NCBI RefSeq assembly: GCF_007830635.1
Contig: NZ_VLLA01000020.1
Coordinates: forward strand, 62,001-126,000
From: Bradyrhizobium huanghuaihaiense
GTDB lineage: Bacteria; Pseudomonadota; Alphaproteobacteria; Rhizobiales; Xanthobacteraceae
DNA: 64,000 nt
Direction: 5' to 3'
The notes under the pieces are model-generated. The model ran no database searches, was not told the origin of the DNA, and was given only the letters and a program-made list of their open reading frames with translations. Position numbers and translations under genes: made by a program. This document shows positions 52,438 to 61,566 of the stretch, piece by piece (position 1 is the stretch's first letter; every line of letters begins with the position of its first letter).

Positions 52438-55400
52438 AGTCGTTCAACCTCTCCGACTGGGCGCTCGGCCATCGCTCGCTCGTCTGGTATTTCATGATCG
52501 CCTTCATGGCGGCCGGCCTGTTTGCATATCTCCAGCTGGGACGACAGGAGGATCCTGACTTCACCATCAAGACCATGGTGATCCAGGCGCAGTGGCCGGG
52601 CGCCTCGCCCGAGGAGATGACGCGCCAGGTCACCGACCGGATCGAGAAGAAGCTGGAGGAGCTGGAATCGCTCGACTACACCAAGAGCGTGACGGTCGCG
52701 GGTCAGACCACCGTCTTCGTCTACTTGCGCGATTCGACCAAGGCGGCCGATGTCAAGCCGACCTGGGTGCGCGTCCGCAACATGATCGCAGACATCAGGG
52801 GCGATTTCCCGCAAGGCGTGATCGGACCCGGTTTCAACGACCGCTTCGGTGACGTCTTCGGCAACGTCTATGCCTTCACCAGCGACGGCTTGAGCCAGCG
52901 ACAGCTCCGCGATCAGGTCGAGGACATCCGCGCCAAGGTGCTGACCGTGCCCGATGTCGGCAAGGTCGACATTCTCGGTGCTCAGGACGAGGTCATTTAT
53001 CTCGAATTCTCCACCCGCAAGATCGCTGCGCTCGGCCTCGATGTCCACGCCATCATGAATTCGCTCCAGGGCCAGAATGCGGTTGCGCCCTCCGGCGTGT
53101 TCCAGGAGGGGCCGGAGCGGATCAGCGTCCGTGTGAATGGCCAGTTCACATCGGAGGCTAGCCTTAAGGCAGTCAATCTCCGCATCAATGATCGCTTCTT
53201 CCCGTTGACCGATGTTGCGACCATCACGCGCGGCTACGCTGATCCGCCATCAACGTTGTTCAGATACAACGGTCAGCCCGCGATTGCGCTTGCGATCGGC
53301 ATGAAGTCCGGCGCCAACCTGCTCCAGTTCGGCGAGGCGCTGAAGGAGGAGATGACTGGGATCATCGCCGACCTTCCGATTGGCGTCGGTGTCCACCTCG
53401 TTGCCGACCAGCCGGTCGTGGTCGAACATGCCGTTTCGGGCTTCACCGAAGCGCTGTTCGAGGCCGTGATCATCGTGCTCGGCATCAGCTTCCTGAGCCT
53501 GGGCTTGCGGGCGGGGCTCGTGGTCGCCATCGCTATTCCGCTCGTGCTCGCGATCACCTTCGTCGTGATGGCCTATTGCGGCATCTCGCTGCAACGCATT
53601 TCGCTGGGCGCCCTGATCATCGCGCTTGGCCTGCTGGTCGACGACGCCATGATCGCGGTCGAGATGATGGTGGCGCGGCTCGAGATCGGCGATCCCCTCG
53701 AAAAGGCGGCAACCCACGTCTATACGTCGACCGCATTTCCGATGCTGACGGGAACGCTTGTCACCGTGGCCGGCTTCATCCCGATCGGGCTCAACAGCAG
53801 CAACGCCGGCGAGTTCACCTTCACCTTGTTCGTGGTGATCGCGGTATCTCTGATCGTCTCTTGGATCGTGGCCGTATTGTTCACGCCGCTTCTCGGCGTC
53901 ACCATCCTGCCGGCCAGGATGAAAGGACATCACGAGCAGAAGGGCCGCCTGGCGCAGATGTTCGCGCGCCTGCTGCTGTTCTGCATGCGTCACCGCTGGA
54001 GTACTGTCGCCGTGACGGCCGGCGCTTTCCTTCTCGCCCTGTTCGGCTTGCAGTTCGTGCAACAGCAGTTCTTCCCCTCGTCCGACCGTGCCGAGCTCGT
54101 GATCGATTGGAACCTGCCGCAAAACGCTTCGATCACCGAGACCAATACGCAGATGGCTCGCTTCGAGCGCGAGCAGCTGCAGGGCAATGTTTCGGTTGAG
54201 CACTGGTCCACCTTTGTCGGCACCGGTGCGCCGCGCTTCGTGCTGTCGTTCGACCTGCAGACTGCCAACACCTGGTTCGGCCAGCAGGTGATCGTGACCA
54301 AAGGCGGCATCGCCGCGCGCGACAAGCTCAAGTCGCAGTTCGAGGATTACTTAAGGAAGACGTTCCCGGGCACCGACACCTACGTCAAGCTGCTCGAGGT
54401 CGGCCCTCCCGTGGGACGTCCGGTGCAATACCGCCTGAGCGGCCCCGACATCGCCGAGGTCCGCGACCTCTCGCAGAAGCTTGCAGGCGTCATTCGCAGC
54501 AGTCCTGACCTCGGCAACGTGGTGTTCGACTGGATGGAGCCGGCGCGCGTCGTCAAGGTCGATGTGCTCCAGGACAAGGCGCGCCAGCTCGGCGTGACAT
54601 CGGAAGACATCGCCACCACCCTGAACTCAGTGCTCCAGGGCTCGCCGATCACGCAGGTGCGTGACAGCATCTATCTGGTCAGTGTCACGGGACGAGCGAC
54701 CGCGCCGGAACGCGCCTCGATCGACACGCTGCGCGACCTGCAGATGACCGGGCTCGGCGGCCAATCGGTGCCGCTGGGGGCCGTCGCCAATCTGCGCTAC
54801 GAGCTGGAGCAGCCCACGATCTGGCGCCGCGCGCGGATTCCGACGATCACGCTGAAGGCCGCCGTCGTCAGCAACGTTCAGCCGAAAACGGTCGTCGACC
54901 AGCTGGCGCCGAAAATAGCGGAATTTGCAAAGCAGCTGCCCGCGGGCTACGCGATCAAGATCGGCGGCTCGGTGGAGGAGAGTGCAAAGAGCCAAGGGCC
55001 GATCATCGCCGTCGTTCCGCTGATGCTGTTCGTCATGGCGACCGTGCTGATGGTGCAGCTGCAGAGCTTTTCGCGCCTGTTCCTGGTGTTCGCGGTCGCG
55101 CCGCTCGCCCTGATCGGCGTCGTCATGGCCATGCTGCCGAGCGGGGCGCCGCTGGGCTTCGTTGCGATCCTCGGCGTGCTCGCCCTCATTGGCATCCTGG
55201 TCCGAAACTCCGTGATCCTGATCGTGCAGATCGAGGATCTAAAGAAGGAGGGGAGGCCGGCCTGGGATGCGGTCGTGGAAGCAACCGAGCACCGCATGCG
55301 GCCGATCCTGCTCACGGCCGCCGCCGCAAGTCTGGCGCTCATTCCAATCGCGCGCGAGATTTTCTGGGGCCCGATGGCCTATGCCATGATGGGCGGCATC

Positions 55401-55583
55401 ATCGTCGGCACGCTCCTGACGCTCCTGTTTCTGCCGGCGCTCTATGTGGCGTGGTTCAGAATCCGTCCTGACCGTGCAAGTGGATCGCCTGCCCATGAAC
55501 CCGAAGCTGATGCGCAGGAAGCGCCAGCCGAACAGACCGCCACTCACCACGCACCTGAGCCTGAGCTCGAGGTCCAGATCTAG
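52434..55583 (+). CDS. RND family multidrug efflux permease
   Basis: 1049 residues, the normal RND size, with twelve hydrophobic segments and two large periplasmic loops. The helix-4 motif ALIIALGLLVDDAMIAVEMM carries the paired proton-relay aspartates, and GVLALIGILVRNSVILIVQI is in helix 10. The AcrB/MdtB-like porter domain begins QWPGASPEEMTRQVTDRIE. With two adaptors upstream it should export hydrophobic or plant-derived compounds; flavonoids are a guess from the FrrA-like setting. Confidence 0.95.
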   Translation: MKSFNLSDWALGHRSLVWYFMIAFMAAGLFAYLQLGRQEDPDFTIKTMVIQAQWPGASPEEMTRQVTDRIEKKLEELESLDYTKSVTVAGQTTVFVYLRDSTKAADVKPTWVRVRNMIADIRGDFPQGVIGPGFNDRFGDVFGNVYAFTSDGLSQRQLRDQVEDIRAKVLTVPDVGKVDILGAQDEVIYLEFSTRKIAALGLDVHAIMNSLQGQNAVAPSGVFQEGPERISVRVNGQFTSEASLKAVNLRINDRFFPLTDVATITRGYADPPSTLFRYNGQPAIALAIGMKSGANLLQFGEALKEEMTGIIADLPIGVGVHLVADQPVVVEHAVSGFTEALFEAVIIVLGISFLSLGLRAGLVVAIAIPLVLAITFVVMAYCGISLQRISLGALIIALGLLVDDAMIAVEMMVARLEIGDPLEKAATHVYTSTAFPMLTGTLVTVAGFIPIGLNSSNAGEFTFTLFVVIAVSLIVSWIVAVLFTPLLGVTILPARMKGHHEQKGRLAQMFARLLLFCMRHRWSTVAVTAGAFLLALFGLQFVQQQFFPSSDRAELVIDWNLPQNASITETNTQMARFEREQLQGNVSVEHWSTFVGTGAPRFVLSFDLQTANTWFGQQVIVTKGGIAARDKLKSQFEDYLRKTFPGTDTYVKLLEVGPPVGRPVQYRLSGPDIAEVRDLSQKLAGVIRSSPDLGNVVFDWMEPARVVKVDVLQDKARQLGVTSEDIATTLNSVLQGSPITQVRDSIYLVSVTGRATAPERASIDTLRDLQMTGLGGQSVPLGAVANLRYELEQPTIWRRARIPTITLKAAVVSNVQPKTVVDQLAPKIAEFAKQLPAGYAIKIGGSVEESAKSQGPIIAVVPLMLFVMATVLMVQLQSFSRLFLVFAVAPLALIGVVMAMLPSGAPLGFVAILGVLALIGILVRNSVILIVQIEDLKKEGRPAWDAVVEATEHRMRPILLTAAAASLALIPIAREIFWGPMAYAMMGGIIVGTLLTLLFLPALYVAWFRIRPDRASGSPAHEPEADAQEAPAEQTATHHAPEPELEVQI

Positions 55584-55596
55584 CACGGAGACGACG

Positions 55597-56082
55597 ATGC
55601 TTTCGAAGACGCTATCAACCTTTGCGGTCGCTGTGACTGTCGCAGCGAGTCCGCTCGTCCCCACTACTGCGTTTGCGCAATTTCCGCCGCCGCCACCGAT
55701 GGCGCCGCCCGGGCCGCCTCCGATGGCGCCCGCGAATCCGCCAACATTTGCAGGTCCCCCTCAGCCCGGCCCTGTCGCTGGCCCGGGGCCTCGGCTCGGT
55801 CCGGCAGCTGGGCCGCGCGCGGATCTCGCCGCGCGAGTTGTCGGCGGCGGGTCGACCATCGTGAACGCACCGCGGACGACGGCAGTCAACATCGGCGGTG
55901 CCGGCGCCTATCGCTATGGTGGAGCGCACGGATATGGATATGGTGCGGCATCATATGCCGGCGCATACATGGCCGGCGCTTACGCCGGATACGCCTATGG
56001 CGGCGCGCGCTCCAGCTACTACTCGAGTAGTGACTGCTATTATGCCTATAGAGGACATCGCAGATATCGCGTCTGCGATTAG
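55597..56082 (+). CDS. Hypothetical exported Pro- and Gly/Tyr-rich protein
   Basis: 161 residues. A signal peptide (FAVAVTVAASPLVPTTAFAQ) is followed by a proline-rich stretch (FPPPPPMAPPGPPPMAPANP), then a Gly/Ala/Tyr-rich tail (YRYGGAHGYGYGAASYAGAY) ending in an RYRVCD terminus with two cysteines. The composition suggests an extended or structural envelope protein. It begins 13 bases after the RND permease gene and may be co-transcribed. Confidence 0.78.
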   Translation: MLSKTLSTFAVAVTVAASPLVPTTAFAQFPPPPPMAPPGPPPMAPANPPTFAGPPQPGPVAGPGPRLGPAAGPRADLAARVVGGGSTIVNAPRTTAVNIGGAGAYRYGGAHGYGYGAASYAGAYMAGAYAGYAYGGARSSYYSSSDCYYAYRGHRRYRVCD

Positions 56083-56412
56083 CCTAGTTTCTTTCAAGAT
56101 TCCTCTTCACTGTGTAACGACGGGATCCAGATCGCGTTAAGCACACGGTGGGTCGGGCTGTTGCTATTGCGCGGCCCGATTTCGTTTCTGGGCCGCCCTG
56201 GATGATTTGCTTGGTCATGCCAACAGGACAGCGAAACTGACCGACATCATCTCCTTTCGTTAGCGCCAGCCGTTGCGGCCTTTTCGTCTGCGTCGTAAAT
56301 CGAACGCCGCGGCGAGTTTGGACCGGCATGATTATATTCGATAACAATGATCGCCATGAACTAATCCGGCAAATATCTTCGCCTTCCTTTTTGTAAAGAG
56401 TAGGGGCGTCCA
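56083..56412. other. Intergenic region, lower GC
   Basis: About 330 bases with no convincing frame. GAACTAATCCGG near 56348 is one base off the GAACTAGTC motif found elsewhere in this cluster. It should contain the promoter of the 58-residue gene that follows. Confidence 0.4.
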
Positions 56413-56589
56413 ATGATCGGTTTCCAAGCTAAGCTGGAACGTTTTGAAAGCCTCGCTGCCGAATGCGAGTTGATCGCCAAACGAGTGCAGGGAAGTAAAC
56501 GCGAGCTGTATCTGCGTGCAGGTCAACACTACCGTGATCTGGCAAACGACGTGCGTGCCTTGATTGCGTCATTCGACATCGCCGCGTAG
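56413..56589 (+). CDS. Small helical protein, 58 residues
   Basis: The frame begins MIGFQAKLERFESLAAECEL and continues with a KRVQGSKRELYLRAGQHYRD helix, ending ALIASFDIAA. Composition and amphipathic pattern are those of a real two-helix protein. It has no clear ribosome site. No family recognised; short proteins of this kind occur in Bradyrhizobium as far as I recall. Confidence 0.6.
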   Translation: MIGFQAKLERFESLAAECELIAKRVQGSKRELYLRAGQHYRDLANDVRALIASFDIAA

Positions 56590-56710
56590 GAGGAAGATCA
56601 CCCGACGCGACTTTTGCCTTCAGGAGGGGAAAGGAAGAGAGCGGTAGCCTCCCTCGAATCCTCGCTCGGACCACGCTTCAGTCCGTTCGTATAATTCATC
56701 AGCTTACGGT

Positions 56711-57520
56711 TCAACAGGCGCGACGCTGAACGGGATTGTTGCCATCCGGCGAGAGCAAGTCGGAAACATCACTTGGCAAACCGTCCAGGCTGTCGAAAAT
56801 TCGGTGATTAAGCGCCCAGAATGCTGCCTGAGTGCGATTGCTCGCTCCAATCTTCCGAAAGATAGTCTTCACATGCGCCTTGACCGTCGGTTCGGCAATT
56901 CTGAACAATCGTGCAACGTGTTTGTTAGAATCTCCCCGAACAATCCGCGCAAGGATTGCAACTTCCCGCGCTGAAAACAGCTTGCCGGGATCCGTTCCAT
57001 TTTGAGCATGTAGCGGCGCGTCATTGTGGATATCATTGTGACCGTGCAAGTCGTCGTGGACAGAAGCCGTTCTTGGCTCTTCAGACTTGGGCCGGAGATC
57101 CAAGGACGCGAGACGGGCGTCGACGACGATAAGAACCCCGCTGACGACCGCGTGCAGCGCGCCCACGAGTCCGCTTGGTGTGATCGAATTGAACAGCGCA
57201 CCATTTGCACCATCGTCGAGCGCATCAGATAAGCACTCCGAGCTATTTTCGTCGCCAACAGCCACAATAAGGGCGGACGGATACTGAGCTCGAATTCTTC
57301 TGCAGAGAGAATCGTGCCTGTGCCCAACGCCGACAATGAACAGAAGCGGCCCGTCGGACGGGATTTCGGCAAGATCGTTCAGTTCTACTTCGCATCCTTG
57401 TGGTCGAAAACGAGTCCTCGATAGGATGAGCCGGAGGCCCTCGCGGAAGAGGCCGTCGCTCTGGAGAATAAAGGTAGGAACAATCGGCTCACTCGACATA
57501 TTCGGTACCTGGTTAGTCAC
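56711..57520 (-). CDS. LuxR-type regulator with degenerate receiver domain
   Basis: 269 residues. The C-terminal GerE helix-turn-helix is intact: FSAREVAILARIVRGDSNKH, VARLFRIAEPTVKAHVKTIF. The N-terminal half keeps the receiver-like SDGLFREGLRLIL but the phosphoacceptor region reads LLFIVGVGHRHD, without the usual D-x-x-x-P aspartate context. A His/Asp-rich linker joins the domains. It lies divergent to the epimerase gene and is a candidate regulator of the polysaccharide genes. Confidence 0.85.
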   Translation of the reverse strand: MTNQVPNMSSEPIVPTFILQSDGLFREGLRLILSRTRFRPQGCEVELNDLAEIPSDGPLLFIVGVGHRHDSLCRRIRAQYPSALIVAVGDENSSECLSDALDDGANGALFNSITPSGLVGALHAVVSGVLIVVDARLASLDLRPKSEEPRTASVHDDLHGHNDIHNDAPLHAQNGTDPGKLFSAREVAILARIVRGDSNKHVARLFRIAEPTVKAHVKTIFRKIGASNRTQAAFWALNHRIFDSLDGLPSDVSDLLSPDGNNPVQRRAC

Positions 57521-58084
57521 CGGTCTTTCACCAAGCTTTCCAGCTACGAATGCGCGCGGCCTTCCTACTGCTGATTGCTGCCGTCGCTATAAATTCCTTC
57601 TGCCAAAATGACTCTGGCACAGTCGGCTGTTGCTAGAGCGGCACAAATAACTTAAGTTAAAAGCACTTAAATTCGTTCAAAGACCACGAATAAAGTGAGA
57701 TGGGGCAGATTGTTCCAATCAAACGAACTAGTCCTTTCGGACTGCCAAGTCCGGCCCTAACAGCGCACTAAGGTTACGCGGCCTGCGCCAAACGATCTTA
57801 AGTCGTGTTGCCCCGCCGCTGGTGTTCTCGTCGAGTTGCCACCATTGCGTGACCGATCGACTTCCGATCTAGACGGATCATCCACAACATCCAATCTATC
57901 CTTACGGCTGCTCGAAGCTTGATGTCGAGCGGATGCTTGGAGATCTCGGGCGGACTCACCCCGTGCAGTCCATCAGAAGTAGCTCATAAAGCCCAAAATC
58001 TCCACGCCCCGTGGGCGCGACTTGCAAGTAACGTGGTGTCGCATTGCACGGAGGCCGGTTGAGCGAATGCGGAAGCTGTCCGAG
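57521..58084. promoter_or_regulatory. Divergent regulatory region of the polysaccharide locus
   Basis: About 560 bases, AT-richer than the genome, between the LuxR-type gene and the epimerase gene. It contains a perfect 12-base palindrome TAACTTAAGTTA (57648-57659) and AACGAACTAGTC (57722-57733) with a following AGTCC-TTTC-GGACT hairpin. No RNA gene was recognised. Confidence 0.6.
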
Positions 58085-59143
58085 ATGGTCTTGGTGACTG
58101 GAGGTGCCGGTTACATCGGGGCCCACGTCTGTATCGCATTGCTGGACGCCGGGCTCGACGTCGTCGTGCTCGACAACCTCTCCAACAGCAACAAGGCCTC
58201 GCTCGAGCGGGTGCAGTCTATCTGTGGGCGTTCGCTCGTCTTTCGGCACGCCGATATCCGCCATGAAGAAGTGATTTGCGATGTCCTTCGCTCCTGCGGA
58301 GTGACCGCGGTCATTCACCTTGCAGGATTGAAGGCCGTCGGCGATTCCAACGTACGGCCCCTGAGCTATTACGAGAACAACGTTTTGGGAACGATGCGGC
58401 TGGTGTCGGCAATGAAGAGGGCGAATGTAAAGACGCTCGTCTTCAGTTCGTCCGCGACCGTTTACGGGATACCTAAATACTTGCCGCTCGACGAGAACCA
58501 TCCCCTCTGTCCGACCAATCCGTACGGCCGCACAAAGCTCGTTATCGAAGAGATGCTGAAGGATCTCTGCGGGTCCGACGACGATTGGCGGATCGCCAAT
58601 CTGCGCTACTTCAATCCGGTCGGCGCACACGAAAGCGGGCTCGTCGGAGAAGCCCCGCTTGGCGTTCCCAACAACCTGCTCCCGTTTGTGGCGCAGGTGG
58701 CGATTGGACGCCGAGAGAAGCTGCAGATCTGGGGAAACGATTATGATACGCCTGATGGCACCGGAGTCCGCGACTTCATTCATGTGGTCGATCTCGCGTC
58801 CGGGCATTTGAGCGCCTTGCGCCACCTGAGACAGCCTGGTGTGCTCACGGTCAATCTTGGCACGGGAAACGGCAGCAGCGTTCTGGACATCGTTCGTACA
58901 TTTGAAGCAGCGAGCGGGCGTTCAGTTCCCTATGAAGTCAGGGAGCGTCGGGCTGGCGATGTCGCCGCCTGCTATGCCGACCCGACCTTTGCGATGGAGA
59001 CTTTGGGCTGGAAGTCGATCCGATCGTTGGAACAGATGTGCGCGGACCATTGGCGTTGGCAATTGCAGAATCCGGACGGTTACCTTGGCAGCGAACTCCC
59101 CAAGGTCCGGGAGCGATCCAAGCATCTCCGCCGTCACGGCTGA
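58085..59143 (+). CDS. exoB: UDP-glucose 4-epimerase (ExoB/GalE type)
   Basis: About 352 residues. VLVTGGAGYIGAHVCIALLD is the NAD-binding start, HLAGLKAVGDSNVRPLSYYE follows, and the catalytic SSSATVYG and NPYGRTKLVIE (Tyr-x-x-x-Lys) are intact; LRYFNPVGAHESG and GTGVRDFIHVVDLASGH complete the pattern. It makes UDP-galactose for polysaccharides. The ATG at 58085 is nine bases after GGAAG; ATGs at 58067 and 58022 are in frame. Whether this is ExoB or housekeeping GalE cannot be separated, but the neighbours favour exopolysaccharide. Confidence 0.92.
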   Translation: MVLVTGGAGYIGAHVCIALLDAGLDVVVLDNLSNSNKASLERVQSICGRSLVFRHADIRHEEVICDVLRSCGVTAVIHLAGLKAVGDSNVRPLSYYENNVLGTMRLVSAMKRANVKTLVFSSSATVYGIPKYLPLDENHPLCPTNPYGRTKLVIEEMLKDLCGSDDDWRIANLRYFNPVGAHESGLVGEAPLGVPNNLLPFVAQVAIGRREKLQIWGNDYDTPDGTGVRDFIHVVDLASGHLSALRHLRQPGVLTVNLGTGNGSSVLDIVRTFEAASGRSVPYEVRERRAGDVAACYADPTFAMETLGWKSIRSLEQMCADHWRWQLQNPDGYLGSELPKVRERSKHLRRHG

Positions 59144-59381
59144 GGTGTGCGCGCCTGAGGTATTCGAAAGGCCGACGCCTGTTCGCGTACATAAAAGCGT
59201 AGAAGGATCTGAGCGGCCGATCGTCGCGCGGCGCAATTTGTCCCTGAGAACTAGTGCGACGTGAGGAGGACATTGCCGCTTGTTCTGGCAGCGGCGTGCC
59301 TTAACGTACCAAGAGTTGTTTTACGTGGCCTAGGCGGTGCTTTCGTTACAGGCTTCAACGTAGAGCCATGTGGGTTCGGTG

Positions 59382-60320
59382 ATGACACGTCAGACGCCGT
59401 TGGTATCTATCGTAATTCCTTTGTACAACAAGGCCGACTTCATCTTGAGGACGGTTGCCTCGGCCGCGAGTCAGCTGGATGTCGCTTTCGAGATCATAGT
59501 TGTCGACGACGGATCGACGGATGATGGTGCCAAGCTGGTTCACAACGCGGGCCTCGAGGGCCTATTTCTCATCGCGCAGGAGAATGCGGGGGTTTCCGCA
59601 GCCCGAAACCGTGGAATGACTGCCGCGCGCGGGAAGTGGATCGCATTTCTTGATGCCGACGATGTGTGGTCATGCGAGCATCTTGCCACCCTGTTGAAGG
59701 CAATTGATGGCAGCGATGCGATTGCCGCTTTCAGTAATGTTCGGCTCCAAAGTCGCGCCAGCTGTCCATTGATTGATCCGAGGCTGGTGGCCCAGAGAGT
59801 AGAAGATTACTTCTCCTTCGCGCTCCGCAGCGGTGGCTATCCGATCAGCTCTAGCTCGATCATCGCTCTCAAGGACAAGTTGGTCGCGGCCGGACTGTTC
59901 GTTGAGGGAATCTCAACGGGGGAAGATATCGATATGTGGTGCAGGCTTGCCTGCCAAGGTGCATTTTTTTACACCGCCAAGCTTACGGCGACCTACAACG
60001 ACGCTCGCTCGCATACGCGCTGCAGTGCGTCAGGCACGGTCGTGCGGCCGTTCTCGGCTCAGAGACTGCACGACTTGATAGCAAGCGACGAGTTGGATCC
60101 TCGATTGGCCGAAAGCGGCAGACGTTATGCGAATTTCCTCATGCTTGAGTATGCGCGCCAGTTGCTTGACAGCGGCCAGTATGCCGACGCTCGAGCAGTC
60201 CTGCTCGGGGAATGCGTGCCTCGCTACGATCCAAAACGATTTCTGAAGCGCTTGATCAGAACTACGTCGTTTGGACAGACCCTTTTTGGGTTAGGTCAAA
60301 CCCACGCTCGACAGGCCTGA
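59382..60320 (+). CDS. Family 2 glycosyltransferase
   Basis: 312 residues. The GT-A fold begins PLVSIVIPLYNKADFILRTV, with IIVVDDGSTDDG for nucleotide binding, NAGVSAARNRGM and the DAD metal motif in AFLDADDVWSCEH; GEDIDMW supplies the late acidic residue. No transmembrane helix is seen. It probably adds one sugar to a lipid-linked repeat unit of the exopolysaccharide. It follows the epimerase by a 240-base gap that contains GAACTAGT. Confidence 0.9.
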   Translation: MTRQTPLVSIVIPLYNKADFILRTVASAASQLDVAFEIIVVDDGSTDDGAKLVHNAGLEGLFLIAQENAGVSAARNRGMTAARGKWIAFLDADDVWSCEHLATLLKAIDGSDAIAAFSNVRLQSRASCPLIDPRLVAQRVEDYFSFALRSGGYPISSSSIIALKDKLVAAGLFVEGISTGEDIDMWCRLACQGAFFYTAKLTATYNDARSHTRCSASGTVVRPFSAQRLHDLIASDELDPRLAESGRRYANFLMLEYARQLLDSGQYADARAVLLGECVPRYDPKRFLKRLIRTTSFGQTLFGLGQTHARQA

Positions 60321-60336
60321 GAGACCACCGATCCAG

Positions 60337-61557
60337 CTATCGATGAGTATAGTGTGTATCTCGAACAGTCGTCTGCGACCGATCAGCCCTGAGCCACTTG
60401 GTCTTGTGACCGCAGGCCAGATCCACGGCAGAGCGAAGCACCATCACGACGTGCCGTGGCACTTGCTTGATTTCCTCCATGCCGATGAGATCGCGCCCGC
60501 AGAGGTACCACGCCGTTGAGAGAGGAAACGAGAAGAGGACCATGTCGATGGCTGCAAGACCAAGCGGAACAGTCGATCCGATACCAATCATGCAGATGAA
60601 GCACAGCACTGCGAGAGCCACGTTGGCGACAGCAAGCAGGCCGAGAGGTGGGACGGCGAGATCGGCAGCCAGTGCCAACAAGCCGATATCCCGCCGCCGG
60701 AGGCCGTGATACAGCAATCGCGGCAAGTGGCTGTTCATGAGCCCAAAATGCCCGTGCATCCAGCGCTGCTTTTGCTGGTCGTGAGCGCGTTGCGCGTCGG
60801 GAAAGTAGCTTGTCACGCGGACTCCTGGGAAGAACCGAGGAGCGTATCCCTTTATCGCGAGTTCCAGCCCAAGGTACTTGTCCTCAGCCAGATGCCCGGT
60901 TGCGAGAAGCTCGGGCTCTGCCATGCTCCAGGGCAGGGCCATGCCCGTTCCGAGCAGATGGTAAGGCAGGCCAAGCCGTGCGTAACCGCGCGGCCGCAGA
61001 TCGTTCCTGACGCGCCATGCGAACTCCGCCAAGCGCGGTGGAACGGGTCCGTCAGGGTTCGGAATCATGAAGTCCAGGCATTGCAGCGGGGCGTCTGCGG
61101 CGGCACATGCTCGGGCCAGCACCTCAACGCCATGAGGGCTGATCTCGCAGTCCGCATCGATGAATACGATGACTTCGGGGGGGGTTGCGTTCAAGTAGCG
61201 AAGACCGGCGGCGAGGGCAAAGCCCTTGCCACAGCACCATGGCTCGTCTCGAACCAGAACCTCGGCACCGGCAGCTGCAGCGATTGCCGCCGTGGCATCG
61301 GTACAATTGTCGGCCACGACCAGGAGGCGATCGTTCCGCGTCAAATGTATCTTGTTCCGAAGGAGAGTTGCTTCGATATCCTGCTCTTCGTTGTGCGCTG
61401 GGATCAATACCGCGATCGTCGGGCGGCGCGACGACAGAACGTATGAAGGGTCGCGCCAGAAGATCCCAGCGGCTGCCTGGATCGCGAACGCGATAGTGGC
61501 AAGAGCCAAAGCGGCGGCAGCAAAGCCAAGAGTATAGGTCACAATTGCAGCAAGCAC
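60337..61557 (-). CDS. Membrane family 2 glycosyltransferase with QxxRW motif
   Basis: 406 residues. An N-terminal hydrophobic helix (YTLGFAAAALALATIAFAIQ) precedes the catalytic domain with TIAVLIPAHNEEQDIEATLL, EVIVFIDADCEISPHG, EDKYLGLELA and the processive-type signature QKQRWMHGHFG. Three or four transmembrane helices follow. This is the cellulose/hyaluronan synthase-like subfamily used in polysaccharide assembly. It is convergent with the preceding glycosyltransferase gene. Confidence 0.9.
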   Translation of the reverse strand: MLAAIVTYTLGFAAAALALATIAFAIQAAAGIFWRDPSYVLSSRRPTIAVLIPAHNEEQDIEATLLRNKIHLTRNDRLLVVADNCTDATAAIAAAAGAEVLVRDEPWCCGKGFALAAGLRYLNATPPEVIVFIDADCEISPHGVEVLARACAAADAPLQCLDFMIPNPDGPVPPRLAEFAWRVRNDLRPRGYARLGLPYHLLGTGMALPWSMAEPELLATGHLAEDKYLGLELAIKGYAPRFFPGVRVTSYFPDAQRAHDQQKQRWMHGHFGLMNSHLPRLLYHGLRRRDIGLLALAADLAVPPLGLLAVANVALAVLCFICMIGIGSTVPLGLAAIDMVLFSFPLSTAWYLCGRDLIGMEEIKQVPRHVVMVLRSAVDLACGHKTKWLRADRSQTTVRDTHYTHR

Positions 61558-61566
61558 GACTACATC

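Noticed and set aside
57615..57634. A sigma-54-like promoter (TGGCAC ... TTGCT)
   Set aside because: The GG and GC dinucleotides are 14 bases apart, not the required 10.
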